Origin: Luidia sarsii
Taxonomy: Eukaryota; Echinodermata; Asteroidea; Paxillosida; Luidiidae
Assembly: GCA_949987565.1 (NCBI GenBank)
Contig: OX465109.1
Location: forward strand, 15,966,900-16,030,899
Length of the DNA stretch: 64,000 nucleotides
Direction: 5' to 3'
The notes below the pieces were generated by a model. It did no database searches, was not told the origin of the DNA, and saw nothing but the letters and a program-made list of their open reading frames with translations. Both the position numbers and the translations under genes were made by a program. Shown here one piece after another: positions 43,541 through 55,285 of the stretch (position 1 is the first letter of the stretch; the number at the start of each line of letters is the position of its first letter).

Positions 43541-43684
43541 TTCTGTTCGGTTTTCGTTACTGCGAGTCGGTGTCATTAGCCCACAGACTCGGCAGCGGGA
43601 CATGTTTGGCTGCTGTGCTGTGGTCCATGCAGATGTGACGGGTGTGGCTACTGGCGTTGTTGTCGATACCCTGGATGCCGTGGT

Positions 43685-44775
43685 CTAATCTGATCCTGAA
43701 AGGGGTGGAATCTGATCCTGAAAGGGATCGAATTAGAGGTCGAATCTGATCCTGAAAGGGGTGGAATCTGATCCTGAAAAGGGTCGAATCTGATCCCGAA
43801 AGAGGTCGAATCTGATTCTGAAAAGGGTCGAATCTGATTCTGAAAGGGGTCGAATCTGATCCTGAAAGAGGTCGAATATGATCCTGAAAAGGTGTCGAAT
43901 TTGATCCTGAAAGTGGTCGAATCTGATCCTGAAAGTGGTCGAATCTGATCCTGAAAGGGGTCGAATCTGATCCTGAAAAGGTGTCGAATCTGATCCTGAA
44001 AGGAGTCGAATCTGATCCTGAAAGGAGTCGAATCTGATCCTGAAAGGGGTCGAATCTGATCCTGAAAAGGTGTCGAATATGATCCTGAAAGGTATCGAAT
44101 CAGATCCTGAAGGGGGTCGAATCTGATCCTGAAAAGGGTCGAATCTGATCCCGAAAGAGGTCGAATCTGATTCTGAAAGGGGTCGAATCTGATCCTGAAA
44201 GAGGTCGAATATGATCCTGAAAAGGTGTCGAATTTGATCCTGAAAGTGGTCGAATCTGATCCTGAAAGTGGTCGAATCTGATCCTGAAAGGGGTCGAATC
44301 TGATCCTGAAAAGGTGTCGAATCTGATCCTGAAAGGAGTCGAATCTGATCCTGAAAGGAGTCGAATCTGATCCTGAAAGGGGTCGAATCTGATCCTGAAA
44401 AGGTGTCGAATATGATCCTGAAAGGTATCGAATCAGATCCTGAAAGGGGTCGAATCTGATCCTGAAAGGGGTCGAATCTGATCCTGAAAAGCGGTCGAAT
44501 CTGTTCCTGAAAGGGGTCGAATCAGATCCTGAAAAGGGTCGAATCTGATCCTGAAAAGGGTCGAATCTGATCCTGCAAAGGTGTCAAATCTGATCCTGAA
44601 AGGGGTTGAATCTGATCCTGAAAGGGGTCGAATTTGATCATGAAAAGGGGTCGAATCTGATCCTGAAAAGGGGTCGAATTTGATCCTGAAAGGAGTCGAA
44701 TCTGATCCTGAAAAGGAGTCGAAACTGATCCTGAAAGGTGCCGAATCTGATTCTGAAAAGGGTCGAATCTGATAC
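43685..44775. repeat. 22-bp minisatellite (TCGAATCTGATCCTGAAAGGGG), locus 1
   Basis: About 49 units; a block of about 332 bp (marker GTCGAATATG at 43871 and 44203) is duplicated in tandem. Confidence 0.95.
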
Positions 44776-45055
44776 ATGTCTTAATACATGGTAATACAAT
44801 GTCATGTCTTATCATCGATGTATCAGTACTGTGTCTGCCGTTGTGTCCATTGCTGCTCTGCATTTTTCATGCCGTCGACTCGCTGGTGACCGCGTCTCGG
44901 TCCACTCCAACCACCGCAAGGACCCTCTTCCGATTCACCTCGCTGAAGACCCTCTCCAAACCTCAATCCTCCATGTCCACTCCACCACACAAACTGCCCA
45001 TAACTCAAGCAAGACCCCCCACTCACACACACAAATGTCAATCCAGACCTCGAGT
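44776..45055. other. no supported gene
   Basis: Short open frames without motifs before the CT array. Confidence 0.45.
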
Positions 45056-45057
45056 TT

Positions 45058-45605
45058 TTTATTCTCCCCCCTCTATCTTTCTTTTCCCATTCTCTCTCAA
45101 TCTCTTTAATTCCCCCACCCCCTCTCTCCGTTCCTTCTCCCTTCCCTCTCTCCCCTTGTCTCGCTCTTTCCCGCTCTCCCTCCCCTTCTCTCTCCCCTCT
45201 CTCCCTATCTCTTCCCCCTCTCCTCTCTCTCACTGTCTCTCTCCCTCTCTCCCTCTCTCTCTTTCTCCCCTCTCTCTCTCCCCTCTCTCTCCCTATCTCT
45301 CTCCTTCTCCTGTCTCTCTCCCTTTCTCTCTCCCTCTCTCTTTCTCCCCTCTCTCTCTCCCTCTATCTCTCTCCCCATCTCTCTCCCTCTCTCTCTCCCT
45401 CTCTCTCCCCCCACTCTCTCTCCCTATCTCTCTCCCTCTCCTGTCTCTCTCCCTTTCCCTCTCCCTCTCTCTCTCTCTTTCTCCCCTCCCTCTCTCCCTC
45501 TCACTCTCCCCCTCTCTCCCCCCTCACTCTCTCCCTCACCCTCTCCCCCTCTCTCCCCGTCTCTCTCCCCCTCTCCTCCTCTCCCCCTCTTTCCTCTTCC
45601 TCTTC
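45058..45605. repeat. CT-rich array
   Basis: CTCTCTCCCTATCTCTCTCC-type words on the plus strand. Confidence 0.95.
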
Positions 45606-45954
45606 CTCACAGTTCTCGTCGTCCTGTGGCGCCCGATGTTTGGAGTGGCCATCCTACCGGAGCTCATTTCCATTAACGATTGCGAGGCCGCTGGACCTTG
45701 TATACAGACAAGTGGATTTAAACCACCCCCCCAAAAAAAATGAAAATAAAAGAGAGAGAGAGAAAAAACGGGGCCCTTCGTCAAAGGCGGCTTTTGGCCT
45801 GGAGTGTCACACTTTATTAAGAGAAGTGTTTAGCCCAAGGTCGCATAACAAAACACGCTCCCTTCACATCTCTAATAGAATTAATGAAGATGTATGTTGC
45901 CCGTGAATCTCCCGATTCTTCCTATAGTACTGCATTGATACGGTTTGTTTTATT

Positions 45955-46316
45955 TTATTACAATGTTTATGAAAGATCGCCAAACACAAGGCCGGCCTTA
46001 TAAGGCCACTGGAGATGATGGCTATATGAAAAATAGAAGAGGAATAGACAGATAAAGAAAGGAAACAGAGTCAAAGGGAACGAAGATATCTATTCACGTT
46101 CCTCTTGAACAGATCCAGTTTGTACGAAGATGGAAAACAGGATGTATAGGTAGAGAGTTCCAGAGTGTAGCAGTACGGGGGAAGAAGCTATTGGAACATT
46201 TCACAGTACTGCACTTCGGAACAGAAACAGTAAAGGGGTGCGAAGCTGTATAGCAAAGCGTGTGCTGCGAGCGAAGGTGCGTACAGGAGGGACAACGGAT
46301 CGACCCTCTGCCCATC
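45955..46316 (-). mobile_element. non-LTR retrotransposon 3' fragment with UTR
   Basis: Minus strand: K-C-S-N-S-F-F-P-R-T-A-T-L-W-N-S-L-P, then a UTR with CCAGTGGCCTTATAAGGCC and TTTCATAAACATTGTAATAAAA. The 5' side stops where a TGTGACCCGG element begins at 46317, which may have inserted into it. Confidence 0.75.
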
Positions 46317-46548
46317 TGTGACCCGGCACAGCATAATGAGGAATAACCCCCTCTTTTGAGATGTTGAGATTTTCTGATGATGTGAAAGAGTATACCATTA
46401 GCTTTCAAACGATATCAAAATTATTTCCGTTCAGTAAAGATTTCTGAAGTTACAGATTTTTAATCGAATTGTGAAGATACTTTAACTTCAGGCGTTGTAC
46501 CGAAAAGTGTTTTCGTGGGATATTCCTAATGTCGTTGTGCCAGGTCAC
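46317..46548. mobile_element. TGTGACCCGG MITE, copy 2 (inverted)
   Basis: Starts TGTGACCCGGCACAGC and ends GTTGTGCCAGGTCAC; opposite orientation to copy 1 at 4358, with the same ATACCATTAGCTTTC and CTTCAGGCGTTG blocks. Confidence 0.75.
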
Positions 46549-46975
46549 TTTTCTAATAAACAACGCCTGAAGTCAAAGTATCTTCTCAATTCGATCAAAA
46601 ATATCAATTTTTGTTGTTTTGTATTTTCGGAAAGTTAATGTATTGGAGGATATTATGTCCAACGGATTTTTCAGAAATCCGTCTATAAATGTTGAAAAAA
46701 CGAGGATTTCGGGGGAGTGTTTGTGTACCGTTTTCATGAAAATATAAAGTTCCTGCCTTTTCAAATGTCCGCTTTCGAGGAGTTAGAATGGTGCTGCTAT
46801 ATTGTGTCTGGTACCAAATGAACGAGCGAATTCCCCTTGTTCCATGTACAACAAAGTTCACACGGAAATAATTTTGATATCATTTGAAAGCTAATGGTAT
46901 ACTCTTTCACATCATTAGAAAATCTCACAATCTCAAAAGTGGGGGTTATTCTTCATTATGCTGTGCCGGGTCACA
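46549..46975. mobile_element. TGTGACCCGG MITE, copy 3, interrupted by a 220-bp insert
   Basis: Begins TAAACAACGCCTGAAGTCAAAG (left end missing) and finishes CTGTGCCGGGTCACA. Between GATATTAT (about 46652) and TTTTGATATCATTT (about 46870) lie about 220 bp absent from copy 1. Confidence 0.7.
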
Positions 46976-47384
46976 TATTCTAGCATGGAAGTGCCTGTAG
47001 AAGGGGCTCGTTACGCTACGCGCTCAGCGATTCGGGACCTGCGCATCAAGGGGGCATCATTCAAAGCCACGGACGAAGGTTAAAAGTAGGGGAAGGATCG
47101 GACGGGGAAAACTGGGCGAGCCGCCGCCAAATCGGTCACGGCGCTAGAAATGATGGCATTCTTATTCGGCCCAATTGAGATCTCAGCTCTTGGGGAGGGG
47201 GGGTGTTAACGCCGAGTTTATCGGGCCTCAAGTTGTCCGCTTTCCCTTCTTGGTAAGTCCCGGTAACTGATCCGTCGGAGACAAGAGCATACACACGGAG
47301 AAGACATTCAAATCAAAATCGGAAAACAACCAAAACAACGACTTGTGGCAAAGCATGATGTTGAAGTTAAGAAATCCTTGAAGG
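46976..47384. other. no supported gene
   Basis: Nothing recognised. Confidence 0.5.
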
Positions 47385-48130
47385 CCCAATACAACAAGAA
47401 GATCGGAAAACATCGATGTCCACAGATTTCCTTCTAATTTACACAGTTTGTAGATGGTCATGATAGAATCCTCATGTTGAAATCTTACGGTCTGGGATGC
47501 TGTACTTCCCCAGAAATCTTCACTCAAAAATCGACAAATAGTTTATTACTTAGTACAAGTAATAAACTATTTCTTACACTACTCAGAATGGTGCAAAAAC
47601 CATGACGTTTTTTTTTTTACCTTTTTCGACTTTCTCAGATCAACATTTGAGCTAAAACCTTCGCAGGATTGCATTTTTTGAAAATAATGTTTAATGGTTT
47701 AACACACAAACTATGGCAATCTTTTGACCTTTACCAATGTTGCATAGGGTCTTTAAAGTCCCTACACAACATTGGTAAGATCGAAAAACAGAAATGTTCA
47801 CAGATTTACATGAAACTTATACAGTTTGAAGATGGTTATAGTAGAAACCTCGCACTGAAATATTTCTTCCTAAAATGCTGCATTGTTTTTAGAAAAGAGT
47901 AAACAAAATCGTTTACGTCTCACCGAGATCTAAACTATTTTTCGGAACAGTACGGCGTTGAATGCTGCATTTTCGCGAAACAAAAGCGGTTTTCAAGATT
48001 TTCTCGAGACTCGGTTGGCGGATTGAGCTGAAATGTTCACAGGTGTGCTATTTCATGCATATGTTGGATCAGACAACGTATGGAAGCTATTCTATGACCT
48101 CGACCAATGGCTGTGCTATCCCTTTAACTT
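47385..48130. repeat. diverged direct repeats and a perfect hairpin
   Basis: 47395-47510 and 47765-47890 are related (GATCGGAAAACATCGATGTCCACAG / GATCGAAAAACAGAAATGTTCACAG and following text); 47640-47760 resembles 48000-48125 more weakly. A perfect 16-bp hairpin AAATAGTTTATTACTT/AAGTAATAAACTATTT with an AGTAC loop is at 47536-47572. Confidence 0.55.
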
Positions 48131-48740
48131 AAGGGGGAGCTTCGTTTACTCTGACTCTTCACCCAGGAGAGATCAATTTATTTCTGTCCCAAATCCCCAT
48201 AGCACTCACGGCAGAGACGATGTAGACAGTACAAATCGGGGTCCTTGTGCACCGCACAATTGCAACGGTTGACAAGGAACGTGCTATTTCTTATTCCTAA
48301 AACCAGAAATTACCGGTGTCACAAAGTGATGTCGGAAGAGAAGACTGCCTATCAACTTGTCCCTAACAAACCGTGTTTTTTGCAGAACACGGAGCTAAAC
48401 AGAGGATGCAATTCGAGACCATAATATTGGGGTCATAATATTGGGTCTGAAACATTTTAAGTATCCTGTCGATCGAAACAAAAGTAGGGCCTATACATTT
48501 TCCTATACATTTTTCAAATGTTACAAACCAGTGGTGTCAGCAGATCGGGGAGTATTGGCATTGCAACCCGTGCGAGCGGGACGGCACGACAACGAAGTCA
48601 ATAAGACAGTGCACGCCGCAGGATCAGACAATCTGACAGCATTAACGAGCGCTAATTAATAGTGAGACCAGCTAAGGACCAGGGAGGGGGGGGGTATGGC
48701 TCCATCTGTAGCGGAGGGGTGGGGTTGCTCAGGGGGAGGC
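48131..48740. other. no supported gene
   Basis: Nothing recognised. Confidence 0.5.
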
Positions 48741-48746
48741 ACTCAC

Positions 48747-48767
48747 CTTTTCGCGGCGGGTCTTGGA

Positions 48768-48801
<34 letters not shown>

Positions 48802-48932
48802 GTCCTGTCTCCCCGTCGTCGGGCTTCGTCCTGGTCCGGGGAGTCTCCGCGAGCCACGCGGCGTGACGACGGGCGGCAGCGAGGCGGCCCGCGAACCAGC
48901 GGCGGGTATTCCGATCCAAGGCGCGGTCACTC
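48747..48932 (-). CDS. candidate GC-rich exon with a GCC-repeat ending at a strong donor
   Basis: On the minus strand a GC-rich segment runs from a possible acceptor (CTAACGGCAG) to GCGAAAAG|GTGAGTGCC, an excellent donor; the length is 186 bp. It contains about eleven GCC triplets at 48767-48800, read as Ala or Pro depending on frame. All frames are open and I cannot choose between them: one gives an Arg/Ala-rich stretch, another a Pro-rich stretch. GC content and the donor suggest a coding or 5' exon, but no family is recognised, and a CpG-rich promoter segment is equally possible. Confidence 0.22.
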
Positions 48933-49235
48933 CCTGCCGTTAGGTGCCGAAGCACGCAGATCAACCGGGGTGGAGATGATACAGAGAATGAGTTAGAGAG
49001 ATAGAGAGATAGGTATCGAGGTATACGTGTAGAGTGAACGCAGACCTCGAGGCCGTTGGTCGCGAGTGCAGCGAGTGGAGTGGTCGGACCGCACTGGCCT
49101 GGCAGCTGACAGTGACAGGGTCTGCGATCTGTGGAAAGGGGGGGGGGGTCGGGGGGCTGGGACGGGCAGTCACCGGCGACGCCGCGGAACACGACATGCG
49201 CATCGCGATCCGAAACAGGACGGTGGGTTAACGAG

Positions 49236-50392
49236 AATAATAATGCGAGAGAGAGAGAGAGAGGGGGAGAGAAAGAGGGAGAGAGAGGGAGGGAGAGAGA
49301 GAGGGAGAGAAAGAGGGGAGAGAAAGAGGGAGAAAGAGGGAGGGAGAGAGAGAGAGGGAGAGAGAGAGAGGGAGGCAGAGAGAGAGAGGGAGAGAGAGAG
49401 AGAGAGGGAAAGAGAGAGAGAGGGGGAGTTAAAGAGAGAGGGGGAGAAAGTTAAAGAGAGAGGGAGAGATATAAGGGAGGAAGAGAGAGGGGGAGGGGGA
49501 GAGAGAGAGGGAGAGAGAGAGGGGAGATAGAGGGAGGAGAGAGGGAGGGAGAGAAGGAGGGAGAGAGATAGAAGGAGAGAGAGATGGGGAGAGAGAGGGG
49601 GAGAGAGAGGGGAGAGAGGGAGAGAGAGAGAGAGAGAAGAGAAAGAGAGAAAGGGGGAGAGTGAGGGAGGGAGAGAGGGAGGGATAGAGATAGAGGGAGA
49701 GAGAAGGAGGGATAGAGAGAGAGAGAAGGGGAGAGAGGGAGAGAGAGAGGGAGAGAGGAGATAGAGAGTGAGAGAGGGAGAGTGAGAGAGTTAAAGATAG
49801 AGGGAGGGAGAGAGTGAGAGAGGGAGAGAGGGAGAGAGAGAGAGGGAGAGTAAGAGAGAGAGTTAAAGATAGAGGGAGGGAGAGAGTGAGAGAGAGAGGG
49901 AGTGAGAGAGGGGGAGTGAGAGAGTTAAAGATAGAGGGAGGGAGAGAGTGAGAGAGAGTTAAAGATAGAGGGAGGGAGAGAGTGAGAGAGAGAGGGAGAG
50001 AGAGAGAGAGTGAGAGAGAGAGTTAAAGATAGGGGAGGGAGAGAGTGAGAGAGAGAGAGAGAGAGGGAGAGAGAGAGGGAGTGAGAGAGGGGGAGTGAGA
50101 GAGTTAAAGATAGAGGGAGGGAGAGAGTGAGAGAGAGAGAGTTAAAGATAGAGGGAGGGAGAGAGTGAGAGAGAGAGGGAGAGAGAGAGAGAGAGAGAGT
50201 GAGAGAGAGAGTTAAAGATAGGGGAGGGAGAGAGTGAGAGAGAGAGAGAGGGAGAGAGAGAGAGGGAGTGAGAGGGGGAGAGTGAGAGAGTTAAAGATAG
50301 AGGGAGGGAGAGAATGAGAGAGAGAGAGAGGGAGAGAGGGAGAGAGAGAGAGAGGAGAGTGAGAGAGTTAAAGATAGAGGGGAGAGAGTGGC
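49236..50392. repeat. GA-rich array with GTTAAAGATAGAGGGAGG units
   Basis: Purine on the plus strand; about ten occurrences of GAGTTAAAGATAGAGGGAGG in the second half define a longer irregular unit. Confidence 0.95.
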
Positions 50393-50524
50393 GTTGCGGG
50401 GAGTTGATGGGATCGTTGAGGGCGTCATCAAGCACATGCTGTCGGCACTCTGCTGTCGGCTCGGTCGTGGCGGAGCCGACTTGACACTCTCTCCTCTCCC
50501 CAGTTCACGCCCGCCTACCCGCCC

Positions 50525-51389
50525 GCCTGAGAGGGGAGAGGGGAGAGAGAGGGGAAGAGGGAGGGGTATTAGAGATAGGGATATAGAGACAGAGAGAGGG
50601 GAAGAGAGGGAGAGAGAGGGGGAGAGGAGGGAAAGGGAGGGAAAGAGAGGGAGAGGGAGGTAGAGAAAGGGGAGAGAGAGGGGAAAGGGGGACAGAGAGG
50701 GATGAAGAAAGAGAAGGAGAGAGGAAGAGAGAGGGAGAGAGGGGAAAGTGTGAGAGATGGAGAGAGAGGGAGAGGGAGGTAGAGGGAGGTAGAGAGAGGG
50801 GAGAGAGGGGAGAGGGGAGAGAGAGGGAGAGAGAACGAGAGAGGGGGAGAGAGAGGGGAGAGAGGTGGAGATGGGGAGAAAGAGGGGGATAGAGAGGGGA
50901 TAGAGAGGGGAACAATAGAGAGGGGATCAGAGAGAGGGGAGGGAGAGAGAGAATGGTGAGAGGGGGAGGGGGAGAGTAGAAGTGGGATAGAGGGCGAGAG
51001 GGGAGGATAGATAGAGAGTGGAAGTGGGAGAGGGGAGAGAGAGGGGGGGAAGGGAGGAGAGAGAGAGGGAGAGAGGGATAAAGAGAGGGAGAGAGAGGGG
51101 AAGAGTGGGATAGAGAGGGGAGAGACAGTGGGCCTGGAAGAGAGAGGGGAAGAGAGGGAGAGAGAGGGGAGAGGGAGGGAAAGAGAGAGAGAGGGAGGTA
51201 GAGGAAGGTAGAGAGAGGGGAGAGAGAGGGGAAAGGGGGGGAGAGGGAGAGAGGGTAGGAGAGATAGAGAGGGGAAGTGAGAGAGGGGAGAGAGAGAGAG
51301 GGGGGAAATAAAGGGAGGAGAGAGAGAAGGAGATAGGGGAATAGAGAAGGTTAGAGAGAGGGATGGAGAGAGGGAGAGAGAGGGGAGAT

Positions 51390-51460
<71 letters not shown>

Positions 51461-51645
51461 CAGAGAGGGAGAGAGAGGGGAAGAGTGGGAAAGAGAGGGG
51501 AGAGACAGTGGGCCTGGAAAAGAGCGTGGAACAGATCGAGGGAGGGAGGGAAAGATGGATTGGGAGAAAGGTGGAAAGATACATGTATAGGGAGAGATTT
51601 ACAGAAACATAGACATCGATAGATAAAGAGAGAAAGACACACAGT
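50525..51645. repeat. GA-rich array
   Basis: GGGGAGAGAGAGG words with a (GA) tract of about 55 bp at 51397-51452 and a duplicated GACAGTGGGCCTGGAA marker (51124, 51505). Confidence 0.95.
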
Positions 51646-51649
51646 GAGA

Positions 51650-53185
51650 GGAAGTAGACCAACTGGGTTTGGATTTGGAAAAAAAAAGGTGCCTAGGTTG
51701 TTTGTGAAAATGATGGTGCTATCCCATTCACTGACGCTACCGTCTGTTGACACGTGGAACGTGAACAATGTTAGAAACACCCAAAGACCAATAACTGTTG
51801 CGGTAGTGATCTTGGCAGATCAGTTCATCCCATTACGGGTGTGCCGGTATAGAAATTGGTTGGAGTGGCCGGACTGGGTATTTATTGGGTGATTTGTTCC
51901 TCAAAATAAGGAGGGCAGATTGTCCGGGGTTTCATCTCGTTCCCCAACGGAACTAGACTCGTCTGGGACGGGGGTTGTTGTGGGCTTGCGTGGACTAGGA
52001 TTGGCTAATATAGCAGGCCATAAGATCGGAAGGTGCTCTCATGGAAGGGGACTAGGGACGCTTCGCAGCTCCCATGGTGTCGCAATAACATGTTTTCATG
52101 CCATCTGGGCGATCATCAGTTGCGGTAGTGATCTTGGCAGATCAGTTCATCTCATTATGGGTGTGCCGGTATAGAAATCGGTCGGAGTGGCCGGACTTGG
52201 TGGTTATTGGGTGATTCGTTCCTCAAGTAAGGAGAGCAGATTGCCCGGGGTTTCAACTAATAGATCCTCAACGAAACTAGAATCTTCGTTACCCTAGTCC
52301 ACATTGGGGTCGGTTTTTTCCTTGGGGAAGGGGGGAAAGTGTCGCCTGTGCGTACGGGCACGCGCACGCCGCGAATAAAAGCTGAAAGATCACGGGAAGG
52401 GCAAAGTCAATCTGCATACATAGCTCGCTCCTGAACGTCAACATCCTTCCCGATGCGCGTTAATGAAACCGAGAATACATATATAGTAAATCCTGTACTT
52501 CAACGCCATCACATTAGCAAGTACAAAATGCCTGATGGAATACCACATGAGGAAAACAAACCCAACATGTTGTTCCACTTGAAATGTGACGGTTTGTTTG
52601 GCTTTTGCATTAAGCATTGCCGAGGCTATCTATAGTAGATTCGGAGAGGGAATAGGCGAATAATTGGAAAGGATTTCGCGAAAGGACTCCGCTAGACTCA
52701 GCCCAAACGGGAAGACACGAATACTAATCAACAATATTAATAATAATAAAGTGGTGCTCCCGTAAGGGCCGTTCTTGCTCGCAAAAGAAAAAAAACAAAC
52801 AAAAGATAATTGACACAGCGTCACTGCAAACCACCAACAACGCTACGGCGCGCGCACGGAGTGACGAAGAAAGGTTCTCGGAAAACCACGCGGTGTGAAG
52901 GTTCTATCGCAACTCGATCTGTTTTTATTTCTGATCAGAACTGTAATATCTCATCAGAACTGTAATTTCTGATCAGAACTGTAATTTCTGATGCCTGTGC
53001 TCGTCCGAAAGCGAGGTCGGGCCTCGCACCCGGTGAGTCGAGTCCAAAGTTGGAGTTCCGTTCCTCGACAGTCTTGGCTGATCCCAAGAGGTGTCCAGTC
53101 TGACCCTAGAGGGGATCAGAACATGATCTTAAAACAGAGGCTGCCTCAAATCCTGCAGAGGATTCCAGGCTCATCCTAAGATCTG
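51650..53185. repeat. mostly unassigned; contains a 322-bp direct repeat
   Basis: GTTGCGGTAGTGATCTTGGC... at 51797-51965 recurs at 52119-52285. Near 52925-52992 a TCTGATCAGAACTGTAATT word repeats three times. No gene recognised. Confidence 0.65.
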
Positions 53186-53187
53186 GA

Positions 53188-53640
53188 GGAGGGTGTGATC
53201 CTGAAAAGGGTCGAATCTGATCCTAAAAGGGGGTCGAATCTGATCCTAAAAGGGGTCGAATCTGATCCTGAAAGGGGTCGAATCTGATCCTAAAAGGGGT
53301 TCGAATTTGCTCCTGAAAGGGGTCGAATCTGATTCTGAAAGGGGTCGAATATGATCCTGAAAGGACTCGAATATGATCCTGGAAAGGGGTTGAATCTGAT
53401 CCTGAAAGGAGTCGAATATGATCCTGAAAGGGGTCGAATATGATCCTGAAAAGGGTTGAATCTGATCCTGAAAGGGGTCGAATCTGATCCTGAAAGGGGT
53501 CGAATCTGATTCTGAAAGGGGTTCGAATTTGATCCTGAAAGGGGTCGAATCTGATCCTGAAAGTGGTCGAATCTGATCCCGAAAGACGGGTCGAATCTGA
53601 TCCTGAAAAGGTTTGAATCTAATCCTGAAAGGGGTTGAGT
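53188..53640. repeat. 22-bp minisatellite, locus 2
   Basis: Same GGGTCGAATCTGATCCTGAAAG unit as 43685-44775, about 20 copies; a related 17-bp version (GGGTCGAATTCGATCCTAAAT) at 53725-53835. Confidence 0.93.
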
Positions 53641-53839
53641 CTGATGGTAATCTGATGGCGCTGTGGTAAATTGCGGTATACAGTCTGTGTCCTGTGCGGG
53701 AGGTGCAAAGCGTTAGGGTTGTGTCAAATTCGATCTTAAATTAGTCGAATTCAATCCTAAACGGGTCGAATTTGATCCTAAATGGGTCGAATTCGATCTT
53801 GAACGGGTCGAATTCGATCCTAAATGGGGCCGATTCTGA

Positions 53840-55285
53840 TCAGGTTAGATGCAGTCCCTATAAAAAACGAAAACTATCTTGAAGCCCGAAACAACAACAA
53901 CACACAGGAGCAGGCCCTTCAACCGAAAATAATAAAAAGCATGACTTCCCCGCATACAGCAAATCCATAATTCATAATCAGGCAAGAGTATAGGACTAAG
54001 CCGTCCCTTCATTTCGCATGTAAAACACCCGGCATGCTATTTCAAAAGGGATTACCAGGCACGGGCGTGTTTACGGTCCGGTCAATGTGTACACAGAGCA
54101 AGCGGTCCTTCCCACGGGCTGCCCAACAATCCTGGCGGGGAATTCGCCGAAGACGGGGCAACTCGATTGGCGCTGATTGGGATTCCGTCCTTTCGATAGC
54201 GCTCTGTGGATTATTGTCGCCCCTTGAGACGCCTGAAGGCAGCGCGTATAGTTGACTGTGCGAATCTCGTTCAAAGGGCACTTTGGTGTGGCTGGATGAT
54301 GCCTGCGAGAGGTAAGCCCCGTTTTCGACCGATAGAGGGCGCTGTAGGACTTTTCTACAGCCACACGTCGGGTGCAGAACACAAAATCCATCCAAGATGG
54401 CTCCGCCGAGCTGATTATCATAAAGTGTGTACCCACAACTCTTTTTTAAAAAGGGGTCTTTGGAGGCTAATTAACTGATACATTGTAGAACAAGTGAAGC
54501 TTAAGACAACCTGGGGGTTCACTCTTCAATTTGGTAGAAAATGTGGACCATATCTGGCTTTAAATGTGGCCCTATTTGGCTGTGGAAGTGGAGGGGTCCA
54601 TCCCAAAATCCTTGCAGAAATTCGGCTTGGACGGCTACACATTTTGGAGGTGTTTTTTTCTGGGGGTAATTAGCCAAAAATCTAACTGGCCAAGGGCACT
54701 AAAATTGAAAAGAATCTGAGAGATGAAGATCCAAACTACAATTCTAAGTATAGCTACAAGAACTGAGAGACTTTTGGGCGTGGCATAATTGGCTTTGAAA
54801 GTGAGTGTTTTTGTACAGTGTTCAATGGGAGCTCGATTTAGTGTTCTGCACCCCTCCGTCCCAGGAGAGACGCTTGGCACGGTGTCGCGAAAAAAACACC
54901 TTCCTGCCGGCATTTCGGCTTCTCCCCCAAAGGTCGTGTCAATTTCTGACCGAGCCTGTGTCAATTTCTGACCGAGCCTGTTTCAGTGTAGTTAAGTTGC
55001 ATCGTCTTCTCGGCGAACGTTCAAGCATTTCCTTTTAGGAGAGGGGAAGGGGATTGTTAAATCAAATATCGGATAAGTACGCGGTCCGAACTGTGTTCAC
55101 AGTGACGTGTAGGGGACAAAGGTTGCGATGCAACTTGCCAGCTAGCTCGGAACGAAGCCTCGCCTGAAGCCAAGCGCCAGCTGCCCTCAAGTAATGAAAA
55201 AACAACAGCAATATAGCAACAGCAGCAGCGGCAACAACAACAGCAGCAGTAACAACAAAATAGCCTCTACTCTACACTGTACGGA
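53840..55285. other. no supported gene
   Basis: Frames at 54034-54478 lack motifs. GTGTCAATTTCTGACCGAGCCT is duplicated in tandem at 54935-54980. Confidence 0.45.
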
